From Actinomycetota bacterium (GTDB taxonomy: Bacteria > Actinomycetota > Actinomycetes > Actinomycetales > Microbacteriaceae), in contig JAFDWM010000001.1 of assembly GCA_018268455.1 (NCBI GenBank), forward strand, positions 1-64,000: DNA of 64,000 nt, written 5' to 3'. Each line of letters begins with the position of its first letter. The stretch's first letter is position 1. This document shows positions 7,699 through 18,953 of the stretch, piece after piece. The translations under genes were made by a program, and so were the position numbers. The notes beneath the pieces were generated by a model, which made no database searches, was not told the DNA's origin, and was given only the letters and a program-made list of their open reading frames with translations.

Positions 7699-8943
7699 AT
7701 GACCCCTGCCTCCGCCTCGCCCTCCGCAGCCGCCCCGAGCCTGTTCCGGCAGGTCGGTCTGTCCTACTTCGTGATCGCGTTCATCGCCCGGCTGCCTTTC
7801 GCGATGATGGTCGTCGGCGTGCTCACCGTCGCCGTCGCCGCGCGCGACTCGCTCGCGCTCGGCGGACTGACGTCGGCGGCGGTCGGCCTCGGCACCGCGG
7901 TGTGCGGACCGCTGCTGGGAGCAGCCGCGGACAGGTTCGGGCAGCGCGTCGTGCTGAGCGTCGCGGCCGTCGCGAACGCGGCCGCCCTGATCGCCTTCGC
8001 CCTGGTCGTGTACTCGGCGATGCCCGACGCGATCGTGCTGCTGTGCGCCGTAGCGATCGGCGCCACGGCTCCGCAGGTCTCGCCGATGTCGCGCTCGCGC
8101 CTGGTGACGCTGATCCTCGAGCGGACGCCTGCGGAGCGCCGCGCCCGCACCACCTCGTCGACCATGTCGTACGAGTCGGCCGCCGACGAGACCGTGTTCG
8201 TGTTCGGCCCGTTCCTGGTGGGTGTGCTCGCCACGGCGATCACACCGTGGATGCCGCTGGTGATCGCGGCCGTCCTCATCGTCGTCTTCGTGGGGGCGTT
8301 CGCGCTGCATCCGACCGCCGCGCATGTCTCGGTGCAGCGCACGGCCGACGGCCGCGCCGCGTCGCCGCTGTCCGCGCTGTTCCGCCCGCGGCTGCTCGTG
8401 GTCGTGGCCGGGATGCTGGGCCAGGGCCTGTTCTTCGGCGCGATGCTGACCTCGCTCACCTCCTTCATGACCGAGCACGGCCGCCCGGAGGAGGCAGGGC
8501 TGCTCTACGGCGCGCTCGGGGTCGGATCCGCGATCCTCGCGCTCAGCGTGGCGCTGCTGCCCGCCCGGTTCAGCCTGCCCGCGCGCTGGATCCTGTTCGC
8601 CACGATCCTGTTCGGCGGATCCCTGACGCTCTTCTGGGTCGACGAGCCGATCGGCATGCTCATCGCTCTCACCGTGATGGGCTGCGGGATCGGACCGACG
8701 CTGGTCACGCTGTTCAGCCTGGGCGCCGCGCTCGGCCCGGCCGACCGCTCGGCGACCGTGATGACGATGATGGGATCCGCGCTGGTGGTCGGGCAGGCGA
8801 TCGGCGCGGTGGCGACGGGGCAGGTCGCGGAGACCGGCGGCGCGGCGCCGGCGCTCGTGCTGCCGGTGATCGCCGCGGCGATCGTGCTGCTCGCCGGCGT
8901 GGTGAACGCGCTGTTGGCGCGGCGTGCGCGTATCGCATCCTGA
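7699..8943 (+). CDS. MFS transporter
   Basis: 414 residues with about 12 hydrophobic segments; LGAAADRFGQRVVLSVAAV is the motif-A loop between TM2 and TM3. The N-terminus is Ser/Ala/Pro-rich. ATG 7699 begins right before the first hydrophobic stretch; the longer open frame upstream overlaps the opposite-strand gene. No regulator is adjacent and the substrate is unknown. There are 71 bp to otsA, so read-through is possible but otsA has its own ribosome site and a TAGCCT -10-like element. Confidence 0.85.
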   Translation: MTPASASPSAAAPSLFRQVGLSYFVIAFIARLPFAMMVVGVLTVAVAARDSLALGGLTSAAVGLGTAVCGPLLGAAADRFGQRVVLSVAAVANAAALIAFALVVYSAMPDAIVLLCAVAIGATAPQVSPMSRSRLVTLILERTPAERRARTTSSTMSYESAADETVFVFGPFLVGVLATAITPWMPLVIAAVLIVVFVGAFALHPTAAHVSVQRTADGRAASPLSALFRPRLLVVVAGMLGQGLFFGAMLTSLTSFMTEHGRPEEAGLLYGALGVGSAILALSVALLPARFSLPARWILFATILFGGSLTLFWVDEPIGMLIALTVMGCGIGPTLVTLFSLGAALGPADRSATVMTMMGSALVVGQAIGAVATGQVAETGGAAPALVLPVIAAAIVLLAGVVNALLARRARIAS

Positions 8944-9014
8944 GGCGCACAGCGCGCGGCGACCGCGGTGTGGATAGCCTGGAGGAGCCCCCAACCGCTG
9001 TCGTGAGGAGCACC

Positions 9015-10433
9015 ATGCCGTCGTCGAACTCCCCGTCCTCGTTCGTGATCGTGGCGAACCGCCTGCCTGTGGATCGCGTACCAGGCCCCGGCGGCGAGGA
9101 GATCTGGCGTCGCTCGCCCGGTGGTCTGGTCGCGGCGCTCGAGCCGGTCATGCAGGCCGTGGACGGCGCGTGGGTCGGCTGGGCCGGCCAGCCCGGCATG
9201 GAGCTCGCTCCGTTCTCCGAGGACGGGATCCGGCTGCTGCCGGTGCCGCTGTCTGCGCAGGAGGTGCAGGAGTACTACGAGGGGTTCGCGAACGACACCA
9301 TCTGGCCGCTGTACCACGACGTGATCTCTCCGCCGCAGTTCCATCGCGAATGGTGGGAGGCGTACGTGCGCGTGAACCGGCGCTTCGCCGAGCGTGCCGC
9401 GGTCGCCGCCGCGGAGGGGGGGACGGTCTGGGTGCACGACTACCAGCTCCAGCTCGTGCCTGCGATGCTGCGCGAGCTGCGCCCCGACCTCACGATCGGT
9501 TACTTCCATCACATCCCGTTCCCCGCGCACGGCCTGTACGCACAGCTGCCGTGGCGCAACCAGGTGCTCGAGGGGCTGCTGGGTGCAGACGTCGTCGGAT
9601 TCCAGCGCGCGCAGGACGCGACGAACTTCCTGGCCGCCGTCAAGCGCCGCCTGCGCCTGGAGGTGAAGGGATCCTCGGTGACGGTGACACACGGTGGCCC
9701 GCGCACCGTCACCGCCCGCGCCTTCCCGATCTCGATCGACACGACGCCCTACGTCGAGCTGGCGGCCCGGCCCGACGTGCGCGCCCGTGCGGCGGAGATC
9801 CGCGAGGGGCTCGGGAACCCGCGCAGGATCCTGCTCGGCGTCGACCGTCTCGACTACACGAAGGGCATCGGTCACCGGATCAAGGCGTTCGGTGAACTGC
9901 TCGATCAGGGCCGGCTCCGCGTCGAGGACGTCACGCTCGTGCAGGTCGCGAGCCCGAGCCGTGAGCGGGTCGACGCCTACGCGCAGCTGCGGGACGAGAT
10001 CGAGCTGTCCGTCGCCCGGATCAACGGCGACCACGACACGGTCGAGCACACCGCGATCCGGTACCTGCACCAGGGCTACCCGCGGGAGGAGATGGTCGCG
10101 CTCTACCTCGCCGCGGACGTGATGCTCGTCACCGCACTGCGGGATGGCATGAACCTCGTGGCGAAGGAGTACGTGGCCACCCGCGGCGACCAGCGTGGTG
10201 TGCTCGTGCTGAGCGAGTTCACCGGGGCCGCCGACGAGCTGCGCCAGGCCGTGCTCGTGAACCCGCACGACATCGAGGGCCTCAAGGACGCGATCATGCA
10301 GGCCGTGGAGATGCCGGCGCGCGAGCAGTCCCGGCGCATGCGATCACTGCGGCGGCGGGTGCTGGACAACGATGTGAACGCATGGTCGCGAACTTTCCTC
10401 GCGGCCCTGGAACAGGCGAGGAACGACCGATGA
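9015..10433 (+). CDS. otsA: alpha,alpha-trehalose-phosphate synthase
   Basis: 472 residues, glycosyltransferase family 20. Recognisable motifs: ANRLPVDR at the N-terminus (UDP/GDP-glucose loop), RRSPGGLVAAL, WVHDYQLQLVPAMLR, GVDRLDYTKGI (substrate-binding Arg/Lys) and DGMNLVAKEYV near the C-terminus. It makes trehalose-6-phosphate from a nucleotide-glucose and glucose-6-phosphate. ATG 9015 follows GTGAGGAG. Its stop overlaps otsB as ATGA. Trehalose is an osmo- and desiccation protectant in actinobacteria. Confidence 0.96.
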   Translation: MPSSNSPSSFVIVANRLPVDRVPGPGGEEIWRRSPGGLVAALEPVMQAVDGAWVGWAGQPGMELAPFSEDGIRLLPVPLSAQEVQEYYEGFANDTIWPLYHDVISPPQFHREWWEAYVRVNRRFAERAAVAAAEGGTVWVHDYQLQLVPAMLRELRPDLTIGYFHHIPFPAHGLYAQLPWRNQVLEGLLGADVVGFQRAQDATNFLAAVKRRLRLEVKGSSVTVTHGGPRTVTARAFPISIDTTPYVELAARPDVRARAAEIREGLGNPRRILLGVDRLDYTKGIGHRIKAFGELLDQGRLRVEDVTLVQVASPSRERVDAYAQLRDEIELSVARINGDHDTVEHTAIRYLHQGYPREEMVALYLAADVMLVTALRDGMNLVAKEYVATRGDQRGVLVLSEFTGAADELRQAVLVNPHDIEGLKDAIMQAVEMPAREQSRRMRSLRRRVLDNDVNAWSRTFLAALEQARNDR

Positions 10434-11224
10434 CCCGAGACTGGATCCCCGCCGACGCCGCGTCGGCCGACGCGCTCGCCGCCGTGGCACGCACCCCGCG
10501 GCTGCTCGTCGCACTGGACTTCGACGGCACCGTGTCGCCGCATGTGGTCGATCCGATGTCCGCGCGGGCGCTCCCGGCCGCGGTGGCCGCCGTCGCCCGG
10601 CTCGCCGCCGCGCCCGAGACCTTCGTCGCGTACGTGTCAGGACGCAGCCTGCCCGATCTGCGCGAGATCACCGCGCACGACGACGCCTCGCCGGTCCTGC
10701 TCGCCGCATCCCACGGCGCGCAGTACTGGTTCCCCGACACGGGGGAGGAGACGGACCTGACGAGCGAGCCCGCGGACCGTGCCGAGGTGATCGGCGAGTT
10801 GCGTGAGCTCATCGCCGACCTGGACGGCGTGGCGTACGAGCCGAAGACGTTCGGGTTCGGCGTGCACACCCGCAGCGCCGCGCCGGGTCAGGAGGAGCTC
10901 GCGTTCGTGCGCGTGGAGAAGTGGGCGCCGCAGCGCATCCCGACCTGGCGCCGGCGCACGGGTCATCACCTGCGGGAGTTCTCCTGGCGGGATGAGGGCA
11001 AGGATGCGGCGCTGTCGCGCCTGCGCGCCCACGTCGACGCGACCGCCGTGATGTTCGCCGGTGACGACGTGACGGACGAGGACGGGATGCGCACCCTCGC
11101 CGGCGACGACCTCGGGGTGCGGATCGGTGCCGGGGAGACGGCAGCGGGGCTCCGGGTCGCGGATCCGGCTGCCTTCTCGGTGCTGCTGGAGGCGCTGGCC
11201 GACGCCCGCACGGCCGGGCAATAG
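10430..11224 (+). CDS. otsB: trehalose-phosphatase
   Basis: 264 residues of the HAD superfamily. The catalytic motif DFDGTV has nucleophile D30 and acid/base D32; GDDVTDEDGM near residue 208 is the Mg2+-binding motif typical of OtsB. It dephosphorylates trehalose-6-phosphate made by OtsA. The ATG at 10430 overlaps the otsA stop by 4 bp; an in-frame upstream ATG at 10382 would overlap otsA deeply and is not chosen. Confidence 0.95.
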   Translation: MTRDWIPADAASADALAAVARTPRLLVALDFDGTVSPHVVDPMSARALPAAVAAVARLAAAPETFVAYVSGRSLPDLREITAHDDASPVLLAASHGAQYWFPDTGEETDLTSEPADRAEVIGELRELIADLDGVAYEPKTFGFGVHTRSAAPGQEELAFVRVEKWAPQRIPTWRRRTGHHLREFSWRDEGKDAALSRLRAHVDATAVMFAGDDVTDEDGMRTLAGDDLGVRIGAGETAAGLRVADPAAFSVLLEALADARTAGQ

Positions 11225-11666
11225 ACTGCTTTCATGTGCGCCCAGTACGGAACCCGCGGTCTTCGCGTCGGGTGCGCACGATGCGCGCCGGAGCAAGGCG
11301 GGCGGACCGGCTCGCACGATGCGTTAGGCTTGATCCACGTTCGAGACGTGATCGGCACAACCGGATCCCGGATCGGGCGTAGAGCTCCGGCCGCCCTCAG
11401 GGCCGCCGGACGCGATGGTGATCTGATTCGGGTCGATATCGCGGTTCGCGCACTCGATTCACGCGTCGAGGGGCGCGGGCCGGGCTCACGCGGTGACGAA
11501 GCTCGTCCCGCGGTCGAGCCGATTTCTCCGCGCTGCACCCGAGGCGTTCCAGCCCAGCATTCCCGACCCCTATGCTCCGCGCCTCGCGGACCGGGTCGGA
11601 GAGTCGTCCGCGACGGGGCATCGTCCCGCCGCTTCCGTCGATCGTTCACCATCGCAAGGAACCTTC
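11225..11666 (+). promoter_or_regulatory. 442-bp intergenic/leader region upstream of ilvB
   Basis: No convincing gene. A TAGGCT element (11325-11330) is a plausible -10, which would leave a leader of about 330 nt before ilvB. The leader has an imperfect GC hairpin (about 11388-11412) and several long open frames that look like chance products of GC content. Attenuation by a leader peptide is known for actinobacterial ilvB operons, but I see no clear peptide rich in Ile/Leu/Val codons; the only tiny candidate is ATG-GTG-ATC-stop at 11415. Confidence 0.4.
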
Positions 11667-13469
11667 ATGACCGCTGATACCGCTCCAGCCGTCCCGCGTC
11701 CGCCCGCTCGTCCCGCGGCGACGCCCGTCCTCACCGGCGCTCAGGCCGTCGTGCGCTCCCTCGAGCTCCTCGGCGTCACCGACGTGTTCGGCATTCCCGG
11801 TGGCGCGATCATGGAGGTCTACGACCCCCTGATGGCGTCGACTGAGCTGCGCCACATCCTCGTGCGCCACGAGCAGGGCGGCGGCCACGCCGCCGAGGGC
11901 TACGCGACGGCGTCCGGCAAGGTCGGCGTCACCATCGCCACCTCCGGCCCCGGCGCGACCAACCTCGTCACCGCGATCGCGGACGCCTACATGGACTCGA
12001 TCCCGATCGTCGCGATCACCGGTCAGGTGTTCTCCCGTCTGATGGGCACGGACGCGTTCCAGGAGGCCGACATCGTCGGCATCACGATGCCCATCACCAA
12101 GCACTCGATCCTGGTGAAGGCGCCCGAGGACATCCCCGGTGCGATCGCCGCGGCGTTCGAGATCGCCTCGACCGGACGCCCCGGCCCGGTGCTCGTGGAC
12201 ATCACCAAGGACGCCCAGCAGGCCACGGCCCCGTTCGTCTGGCCGCCGAAGTACGACCTGCCCGGATACCGTCCGGTGACCAAGGCGCACGGCAAGCAGA
12301 TCCAGGCCGCCGCCACGCTCCTCGCCGAGGCGAAGAAGCCCGTGCTGTACGTGGGCGGCGGCATCATCCGCGGCAACGCCTCAGCAGAGCTGCTCGCGCT
12401 CGCCGAGCTGACCGGCGCGCCCGTGGTCACCACGCTCATGGCGCGCGGCGCGTTCCCCGACTCGCACCCGCAGCACGTCGGCATGCCCGGCATGCACGGC
12501 ACCGTCCCCGCGGTGCTCGCGCTGCAGGAGGCGGACCTCCTCGTCGCCCTCGGCACCCGTTTCGATGACCGCGTGACCGGCAAGGCCGAGCTGTTCGCCC
12601 CGCACGCGAAGGTCGTGCACGTCGACATCGACCCGGCCGAGATCTCCAAGATCCGCACCGCCGATGTGCCGATCGTGGGCGGCGTGCGCGAGGTGCTCAT
12701 CGACCTCGACGCGGCGTTTCGCGGACTGACCGGCGGCGCCAAGGGCGACATCGAGGAGTGGTGGGCCTATCTCGACGGTCTGCGCGCCGAGTTCCCGCTG
12801 GGTTACACCCCGCCCGAGGACGGCCTGATGTCGCCGCAGCACGTGATCCAGCGCATCGGCGAGCTCACCGGTCCCGAGGCCGTGTACGCGGCCGGCGTCG
12901 GCCAGCATCAGATGTGGGCGGCGCAGTTCATCAAGTACGAGCGCCCGAACTCGTGGCTGAACTCCGGCGGCGCCGGCACCATGGGCTACGCGGTTCCCGC
13001 GGCGATGGGCGCCAAGGTCGCCGAGCCCGACCGTGTCGTGTGGGCGATCGATGGCGACGGCTGCTTCCAGATGACCAACCAGGAGCTCGCGACCTGCGTC
13101 ATCAACGAGATCCCGATCAAGGTCGCGATCATCAACAACTCCTCCCTGGGCATGGTGCGCCAGTGGCAGACCCTGTTCTACGACGGCCGCCACTCCAACA
13201 CCGACCTGAACACCGGGCACGGCACGATCCGCGTCCCCGACTTCGTCAAGCTCGCCGAGGCGTACGGATGCCTCGCGATCCGGGTGGAGAAGGAAGAGGA
13301 GATCGACGCGGCGATCACGCTCGCCCTCGAGACCAACGACCGTCCCGTCGTGATCGACTTCGTCGTGAGCGCCGACGCGATGGTGTGGCCGATGGTGCCC
13401 CAGGGCGTGAGCAACAGCTACGTCCAGTACGCGCGTGACCACGCGCCCGCTTTCGATGAGGAGGACTGA
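11667..13469 (+). CDS. ilvB: acetolactate synthase, large (catalytic) subunit
   Basis: 600 residues, normal length. The ThDP-activating Glu lies in [14 protein letters not shown]; the ThDP/Mg2+ motif is [12 protein letters not shown] followed by [29 protein letters not shown] and [12 protein letters not shown] are family hallmarks. It condenses two pyruvates, or pyruvate and 2-oxobutyrate, in the first step of Val/Leu/Ile synthesis. ATG 11667 follows AAGGA; an earlier in-frame ATG at 11493 would add a basic, poorly conserved stretch from the leader. First gene of ilvBNC. Confidence 0.96.
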   Translation: MTADTAPAVPRPPARPAATPVLTGAQAVVRSLELLGVTDVFGIPGGAIMEVYDPLMASTELRHILVRHEQGGGHAAEGYATASGKVGVTIATSGPGATNLVTAIADAYMDSIPIVAITGQVFSRLMGTDAFQEADIVGITMPITKHSILVKAPEDIPGAIAAAFEIASTGRPGPVLVDITKDAQQATAPFVWPPKYDLPGYRPVTKAHGKQIQAAATLLAEAKKPVLYVGGGIIRGNASAELLALAELTGAPVVTTLMARGAFPDSHPQHVGMPGMHGTVPAVLALQEADLLVALGTRFDDRVTGKAELFAPHAKVVHVDIDPAEISKIRTADVPIVGGVREVLIDLDAAFRGLTGGAKGDIEEWWAYLDGLRAEFPLGYTPPEDGLMSPQHVIQRIGELTGPEAVYAAGVGQHQMWAAQFIKYERPNSWLNSGGAGTMGYAVPAAMGAKVAEPDRVVWAIDGDGCFQMTNQELATCVINEIPIKVAIINNSSLGMVRQWQTLFYDGRHSNTDLNTGHGTIRVPDFVKLAEAYGCLAIRVEKEEEIDAAITLALETNDRPVVIDFVVSADAMVWPMVPQGVSNSYVQYARDHAPAFDEED

Positions 13470-13472
13470 TCC

Positions 13473-15054
<1,582 letters not shown>

Positions 15055-15068
15055 TCCTCCGCGGCACA

Positions 15069-15105
15069 CGAAGAACGGGCGTCCCCTCGGGGCGCCCGTT
15101 CTTCG
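15069..15105. terminator. bidirectional terminator after ilvC
   Basis: 13-bp perfect outer stem (15069-15081 with 15093-15105, CGAAGAACGGGCG) plus an inner CCCC/GGGG pairing. It lies between the ends of the convergent ilvC and ferric ABC transporter transcripts, so it can serve both. Confidence 0.85.
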
Positions 15106-15115
15106 TTCGTGCCGG

Positions 15116-16240
15116 TCAGGCCGGGAACACCACGCCCTCGCCGACCACGCGCAGCGCGATGCGCTGCCCGGGGCGGGTGAGCGCCGCGTTCCAATGCCGG
15201 ATCGTGATGGTCGGGGCGGTCGTGTCGAGGCGAGGGTCCACATCGGTGCGCGGCTCGAGCCGGATCCGCACCGACGACTCCGCACCGAAGTAGACGCCCT
15301 CCTCGACGATCGCGTGCGTGCGCGACTCGGTGACGAGCCGCACCTGCTCCGGCCGCAGCAGCAGCTGCACGCGCCCCTGCACGGGCGGGTTGCGCACCGG
15401 CACGTAGCCGAGCGCGCAGGACGCGAGGGATCCGTCCAGCCAGGCGTCCAGCACGATGGCGTCGCCCAGGAACTCGGCCACGCCGCGATCGATCGGCCGG
15501 GTGTAGACGACGAACGGATGGCCGGTCTGCACCAGGCGGCCGTCGCGCATGACCGCGACCTGGTCGGAGAAGCTCAGCGCCTCGGACTGGTCATGCGTGA
15601 CGAGGATCGTCGTCGTCCCGGCGTCCGTGAGGATCTGCGCGACGGCCTCGCGGGTCGCCGCGCGCAGCCCCGTGTCGAGCGCCGAGAACGGCTCGTCCAG
15701 CAGCATGAGCTCGGGCTCGCGGGCGAGTGCCCGGGCGATCGCGACCCGCTGCTGCTGCCCACCGGACAGCTGGTCCGGACGACGGTCGGCGACATTCTGC
15801 GGCAGCGAGACCAGATCCAGCAGATCGCCGACCCGCGCGCGCCGTGCCGCGCGGCTCAGCTCGTCGAGCCCGAAGGAGATGTTGCGGGCGACGGACAGGT
15901 GCGGGAACAGCCCGCCGTCCTGTGTGACGTAGCCGATGTCGCGGCGATGCACGGGCACCCAGATGCCGGGGCCGGCGACGGTCTCCGATCCCAGCACCAC
16001 CTCACCCGCGTCGGGCCGCTCGAAGCCGGCGATGATCCGCAGCAGCGTGGTCTTGCCCGACCCCGAGGCGCCGACGATGGCCGTGATCCCGCCGGCCTGC
16101 ACGGCCAGATCGACTCCATGCAGCACCGGGTTCCCGCCGTATGAGGCGGTGACGCCGGCCACCTGCAGGTGCGCGGTCGGCAGCGGACCGGTGCCAGGGG
16201 AGGGCACGGCGCCGAGGGATCCGAGGTTGCGCGCGGTCAT
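15116..16240 (-). CDS. fbpC: ferric-iron ABC transporter, ATP-binding protein
   Basis: 374 residues. Walker A GASGSGKTT at about 57-65, signature LSGGQQQRVAIARAL at 158-172, Walker B LMLLDEPFSALD at about 178-189, and the H-loop LVTHDQSEAL. The C-terminal 120 residues form a TOBE-like regulatory domain (LLLRPEQVRL). The nucleotide-binding half closely follows FbpC/PotA-type importers. ATG 16240 overlaps the upstream permease stop by 4 bp. Energises uptake with the permease and binding protein encoded just upstream. Confidence 0.9.
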   Translation of the reverse strand: MTARNLGSLGAVPSPGTGPLPTAHLQVAGVTASYGGNPVLHGVDLAVQAGGITAIVGASGSGKTTLLRIIAGFERPDAGEVVLGSETVAGPGIWVPVHRRDIGYVTQDGGLFPHLSVARNISFGLDELSRAARRARVGDLLDLVSLPQNVADRRPDQLSGGQQQRVAIARALAREPELMLLDEPFSALDTGLRAATREAVAQILTDAGTTTILVTHDQSEALSFSDQVAVMRDGRLVQTGHPFVVYTRPIDRGVAEFLGDAIVLDAWLDGSLASCALGYVPVRNPPVQGRVQLLLRPEQVRLVTESRTHAIVEEGVYFGAESSVRIRLEPRTDVDPRLDTTAPTITIRHWNAALTRPGQRIALRVVGEGVVFPA

Positions 16241-17859
16241 CGTGCCTGTGCTTTCGAGACGGGGGTGTGCGTGGTGGGGGCGGCGCCGGCGGTCGACGCG
16301 CTCGCCGACTGCCGGAACAGCAGATAGGTCATCGGCGCCGAGAGTGCGATCAGCAGGGTGGCGTAGGGCGCGGCGCCCGCGAAGTCGATCTCGCTGCTGA
16401 GGCTCCAGAAGCGCGTCGCGAGCGTCTGCACGCCGATCGGCGAGAGCAGCAGGGTCGCTGTCAGCTCGCCGGCGACGGCCAGGAACACCATCGCGAGTGC
16501 GGCAGCCGTCGCCGGTGCCACGAGGCGGAGCGTGACGCCGAGGAAGGCCCGGATCGGGCGTCGTCCGAGGGCCTGGGCCGCCTCCTCCAGCGACTGCGGT
16601 GCCTGCGCGATCCCCGCCTGCAGCGGCACGAGCGCGCGCGGCAGGTAGAGCAGCGCATACGCGATGAGCAGCAGAGCGGTCGTCTGGTAGAGCGCCGGCA
16701 CGAAGAACAGCGACACGGTCACGAGCGCCAGCGCGAGCACGATCCCGGGCATCGAGCTGGTGATGTAGTTCGTGCGCTCCAGCAGCCGACTGAGCGCACC
16801 GGGATTCCGCACCGCGAGCCACGACAGCGGGAACGCGGCGATCACCGTGATCAGGCCCCCGCCGAGCGCCAGACCGAGGGTCTGCAGCAGGCTCGACACG
16901 AGATCCGGTGTCTGCCACACCGTCCCGCCGCCGTACGCCAGCCAGCCGCCGATGATCACGGCGGGCACGCCCAGCGCCGCCGCGGCGAGGATGGCGAGCA
17001 GCAGCTGCGCCGGGATCTGCGCGACGCCCAGCCGGATCCGGCGCGGGGGAGCGGCGGATCCGGATCCGATCCGCGCATACCGGGCGCGCCCGCGCGCGCG
17101 ACCTTCGAGCACCAGCAGCGCGAAGCACAGCAGCATGAGCACGCCGGAGAGCATGCTGCCCGCGGCGCCGTTGAACGTCGAACGGTACTGGTCCATGATC
17201 GCGGTCGTGAAGGTGTCGAACCGGATCAGCGCGAACGCGCCGTATTCGCTCAGCAGGTGCAGCCCCACCAGGAGAGCACCGCCCAGCAGCGCCAGGCGCA
17301 GCTGCGGCAGCACCGTGCCGAAGAACACGCGCACGGGGCCGCGGCCGAGGCTTGCTGCGGCCTGCTCGAGGGCCGGATCCAGCCGGGCGAGCGCCGCGCG
17401 CACCGGAAGGTAGACGAGCGGGAAGTACGACAGCACCGACAGCAGCACGCCGGATCCGAGTCCCGCGAGCGAGGGGATCGCGGAGACCCAGGCGTACGAG
17501 TTCACGAACGCCGGAATCGCGAGCGGCATCGCAAGCACCGCGCCCCAGATGCCGGATCCCGCGAGGGAGGTGCGCTCGACGAGCCAGGCGCCACCCACCC
17601 CGATCACCGCGCACAGCGGCACCGCGATCAGCACCAGCAGCACGGTGTTGGTGAGCAGCTCGCCCACGCGCGGACGGAAGATCAGTTTCGCGGACTCGGC
17701 CCAGCCGATCTGCGCGGCCGTGCCGACCACGAACACCAGCGGCAGCAGCGACAGCACGGCGACGACGATCGCCGCCGTGACGACGGGCCAGGAGACGCCG
17801 CGGGGCGGGCGGAGCCGCGGCGCTCCGCCCGCCCTCCGAGAAGCGGCTGTGGTGGTGAT
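16237..17859 (-). CDS. fbpB: ferric-iron ABC transporter, fused permease; apparent ATC start
   Basis: 540 residues with about 12 membrane helices: two copies of the binding-protein-dependent permease domain in one chain, as in FbpB. The ATPase-docking EAA loops appear as EQAAASLGRGPVRVFFGTVLP and EEAAQALGRRPIRAFLGVTL. There is no in-frame ATG, GTG or TTG between the end of the binding-protein gene and the middle of helix 1. AGGAG (17869-17865), which overlaps the upstream stop codon, is followed after 5 bp by ATC at 17859, giving an N-terminus M-TTTAASRRAGG. The first canonical start, GTG at 17757, would cut into helix 1. Confidence 0.88.
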   Translation of the reverse strand: MTTTAASRRAGGAPRLRPPRGVSWPVVTAAIVVAVLSLLPLVFVVGTAAQIGWAESAKLIFRPRVGELLTNTVLLVLIAVPLCAVIGVGGAWLVERTSLAGSGIWGAVLAMPLAIPAFVNSYAWVSAIPSLAGLGSGVLLSVLSYFPLVYLPVRAALARLDPALEQAAASLGRGPVRVFFGTVLPQLRLALLGGALLVGLHLLSEYGAFALIRFDTFTTAIMDQYRSTFNGAAGSMLSGVLMLLCFALLVLEGRARGRARYARIGSGSAAPPRRIRLGVAQIPAQLLLAILAAAALGVPAVIIGGWLAYGGGTVWQTPDLVSSLLQTLGLALGGGLITVIAAFPLSWLAVRNPGALSRLLERTNYITSSMPGIVLALALVTVSLFFVPALYQTTALLLIAYALLYLPRALVPLQAGIAQAPQSLEEAAQALGRRPIRAFLGVTLRLVAPATAAALAMVFLAVAGELTATLLLSPIGVQTLATRFWSLSSEIDFAGAAPYATLLIALSAPMTYLLFRQSASASTAGAAPTTHTPVSKAQAR

Positions 17860-17867
17860 CTCGGCTC

Positions 17868-18911
17868 CTAGAGCAGACCAGCCTTGGTCATCAGATCGGT
17901 GACCTGCTGGGAGTTCAGCGTAGCCGGATCGATCGTGGGCGCCTGCAGGTCCTTCAGCGGGACGAGCTTCGGGTTGGCGGAGACGCCGGATCCGACGGGG
18001 TACTCGAAGGAGGTGCCGGTCTGCAGGATCTTCTGGCCCTCGGCGCCGGTGACGAACGCAAGGAACTTCTGTGCTGCGGCCTGGTGCTTGCTCGAGGCCA
18101 GCACGCCACCGCCGGAGATCGAGACGAACGCACCAGGATCCTGATTCTTGAAGTAGTGCAGCGCGACGTTCTTCGAGTTCTCGCCGGTCTGCGCCTGGTC
18201 GCCGAACCAGTAGTAGTGGTAGATCACGGCGCCATCGACCTCGCCGGCGTTGACCGCCTTCATCGCGGTCGAGTTGCCCTTGTAGGCGACCGAGTTGGTC
18301 TTCATCGCGGTGAGCCACTTCTCGGCGGCGTCGGCGCCCTTCAGCTGCACCAGCGCCGACACGATCGCCTGGAAGTCGGCGCCGGACGGCGAGGCTGCCC
18401 AGCGCCCCTTCCAGGACGGGTCGGCGAGATCCATCAGGGACTTCGGCAGCTGCTCCTCGGTGAGCTTCGCGGTGTTGTACGCGAACACCGTCGACCGGGC
18501 GGCGATGCCGACCCACTTGCCGGAGGACGGGCGGTAGGCGCTCGGCACGTTCTTCAGCGCCTCGTCACCGGGTGAGGCGAACAGGCCGGCCTTCTCGACC
18601 GCCGTCATGGCCGGGGAGTTCTCGGTGAGGAACACGTCGGCGGGGGAGCGGTCGCCCTCCTGGATCAGCTGCTGCGACATCTCGGTGTCGTCGCCGTTAC
18701 GCACCTGCACCGTGATGCCGGTCGCCTTCGTGAAGGCGTCGATCCACTCCTTGGTGAGCGACTCGTGCTGCGCGTTGTAGACGGTGATGGTCTCGTCCGA
18801 CGCGGCGCTGCCGGATGCCGCCGGGGCGGCGGAGCCGCTGCATCCGGCGAGAGCGAGGGCGGCGGCGGCCGTCGCCGCGACAGCGGTGAGCAGGCGGAGG
18901 GATCGGTTCAC
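17868..18911 (-). CDS. fbpA: ferric-iron ABC transporter, substrate-binding lipoprotein
   Basis: 347 residues. Signal peptide with lipobox LAGC, lipidated Cys at residue 24. The mature protein begins with DETITVYNAQHESL, the standard FbpA opening, and carries Y231-H-Y-Y234, matching the adjacent tyrosines that bind Fe3+ in FbpA. GTG 18911 is chosen, preceded by GAAGGA. It leads the fbpABC operon, whose promoter carries an iron box. Captures ferric iron at the cell surface and delivers it to the permease. Confidence 0.92.
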   Translation of the reverse strand: MNRSLRLLTAVAATAAAALALAGCSGSAAPAASGSAASDETITVYNAQHESLTKEWIDAFTKATGITVQVRNGDDTEMSQQLIQEGDRSPADVFLTENSPAMTAVEKAGLFASPGDEALKNVPSAYRPSSGKWVGIAARSTVFAYNTAKLTEEQLPKSLMDLADPSWKGRWAASPSGADFQAIVSALVQLKGADAAEKWLTAMKTNSVAYKGNSTAMKAVNAGEVDGAVIYHYYWFGDQAQTGENSKNVALHYFKNQDPGAFVSISGGGVLASSKHQAAAQKFLAFVTGAEGQKILQTGTSFEYPVGSGVSANPKLVPLKDLQAPTIDPATLNSQQVTDLMTKAGLL

Positions 18912-18953
18912 GGAGTGTCCTTCGGCGTGGGGATGTGCGGAGGTTGCGCTTCC

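Noticed and set aside
8970..8980. TAGCCT/TAGGCT elements before several genes (8973, 11325, 26402, 29824, 35309) as a new motif
   Set aside because: They match the known actinobacterial -10 consensus; only the tRNA and a few others have a matching -35, so no new motif is claimed.
11234..11677. 147-codon open frame in the ilvB leader starting MCAQYGTRG with a C-x-x-C motif
   Set aside because: No ribosome site, amino acid composition dominated by Arg/Gly/Ser typical of chance frames at this GC, and it runs into the ilvB start.
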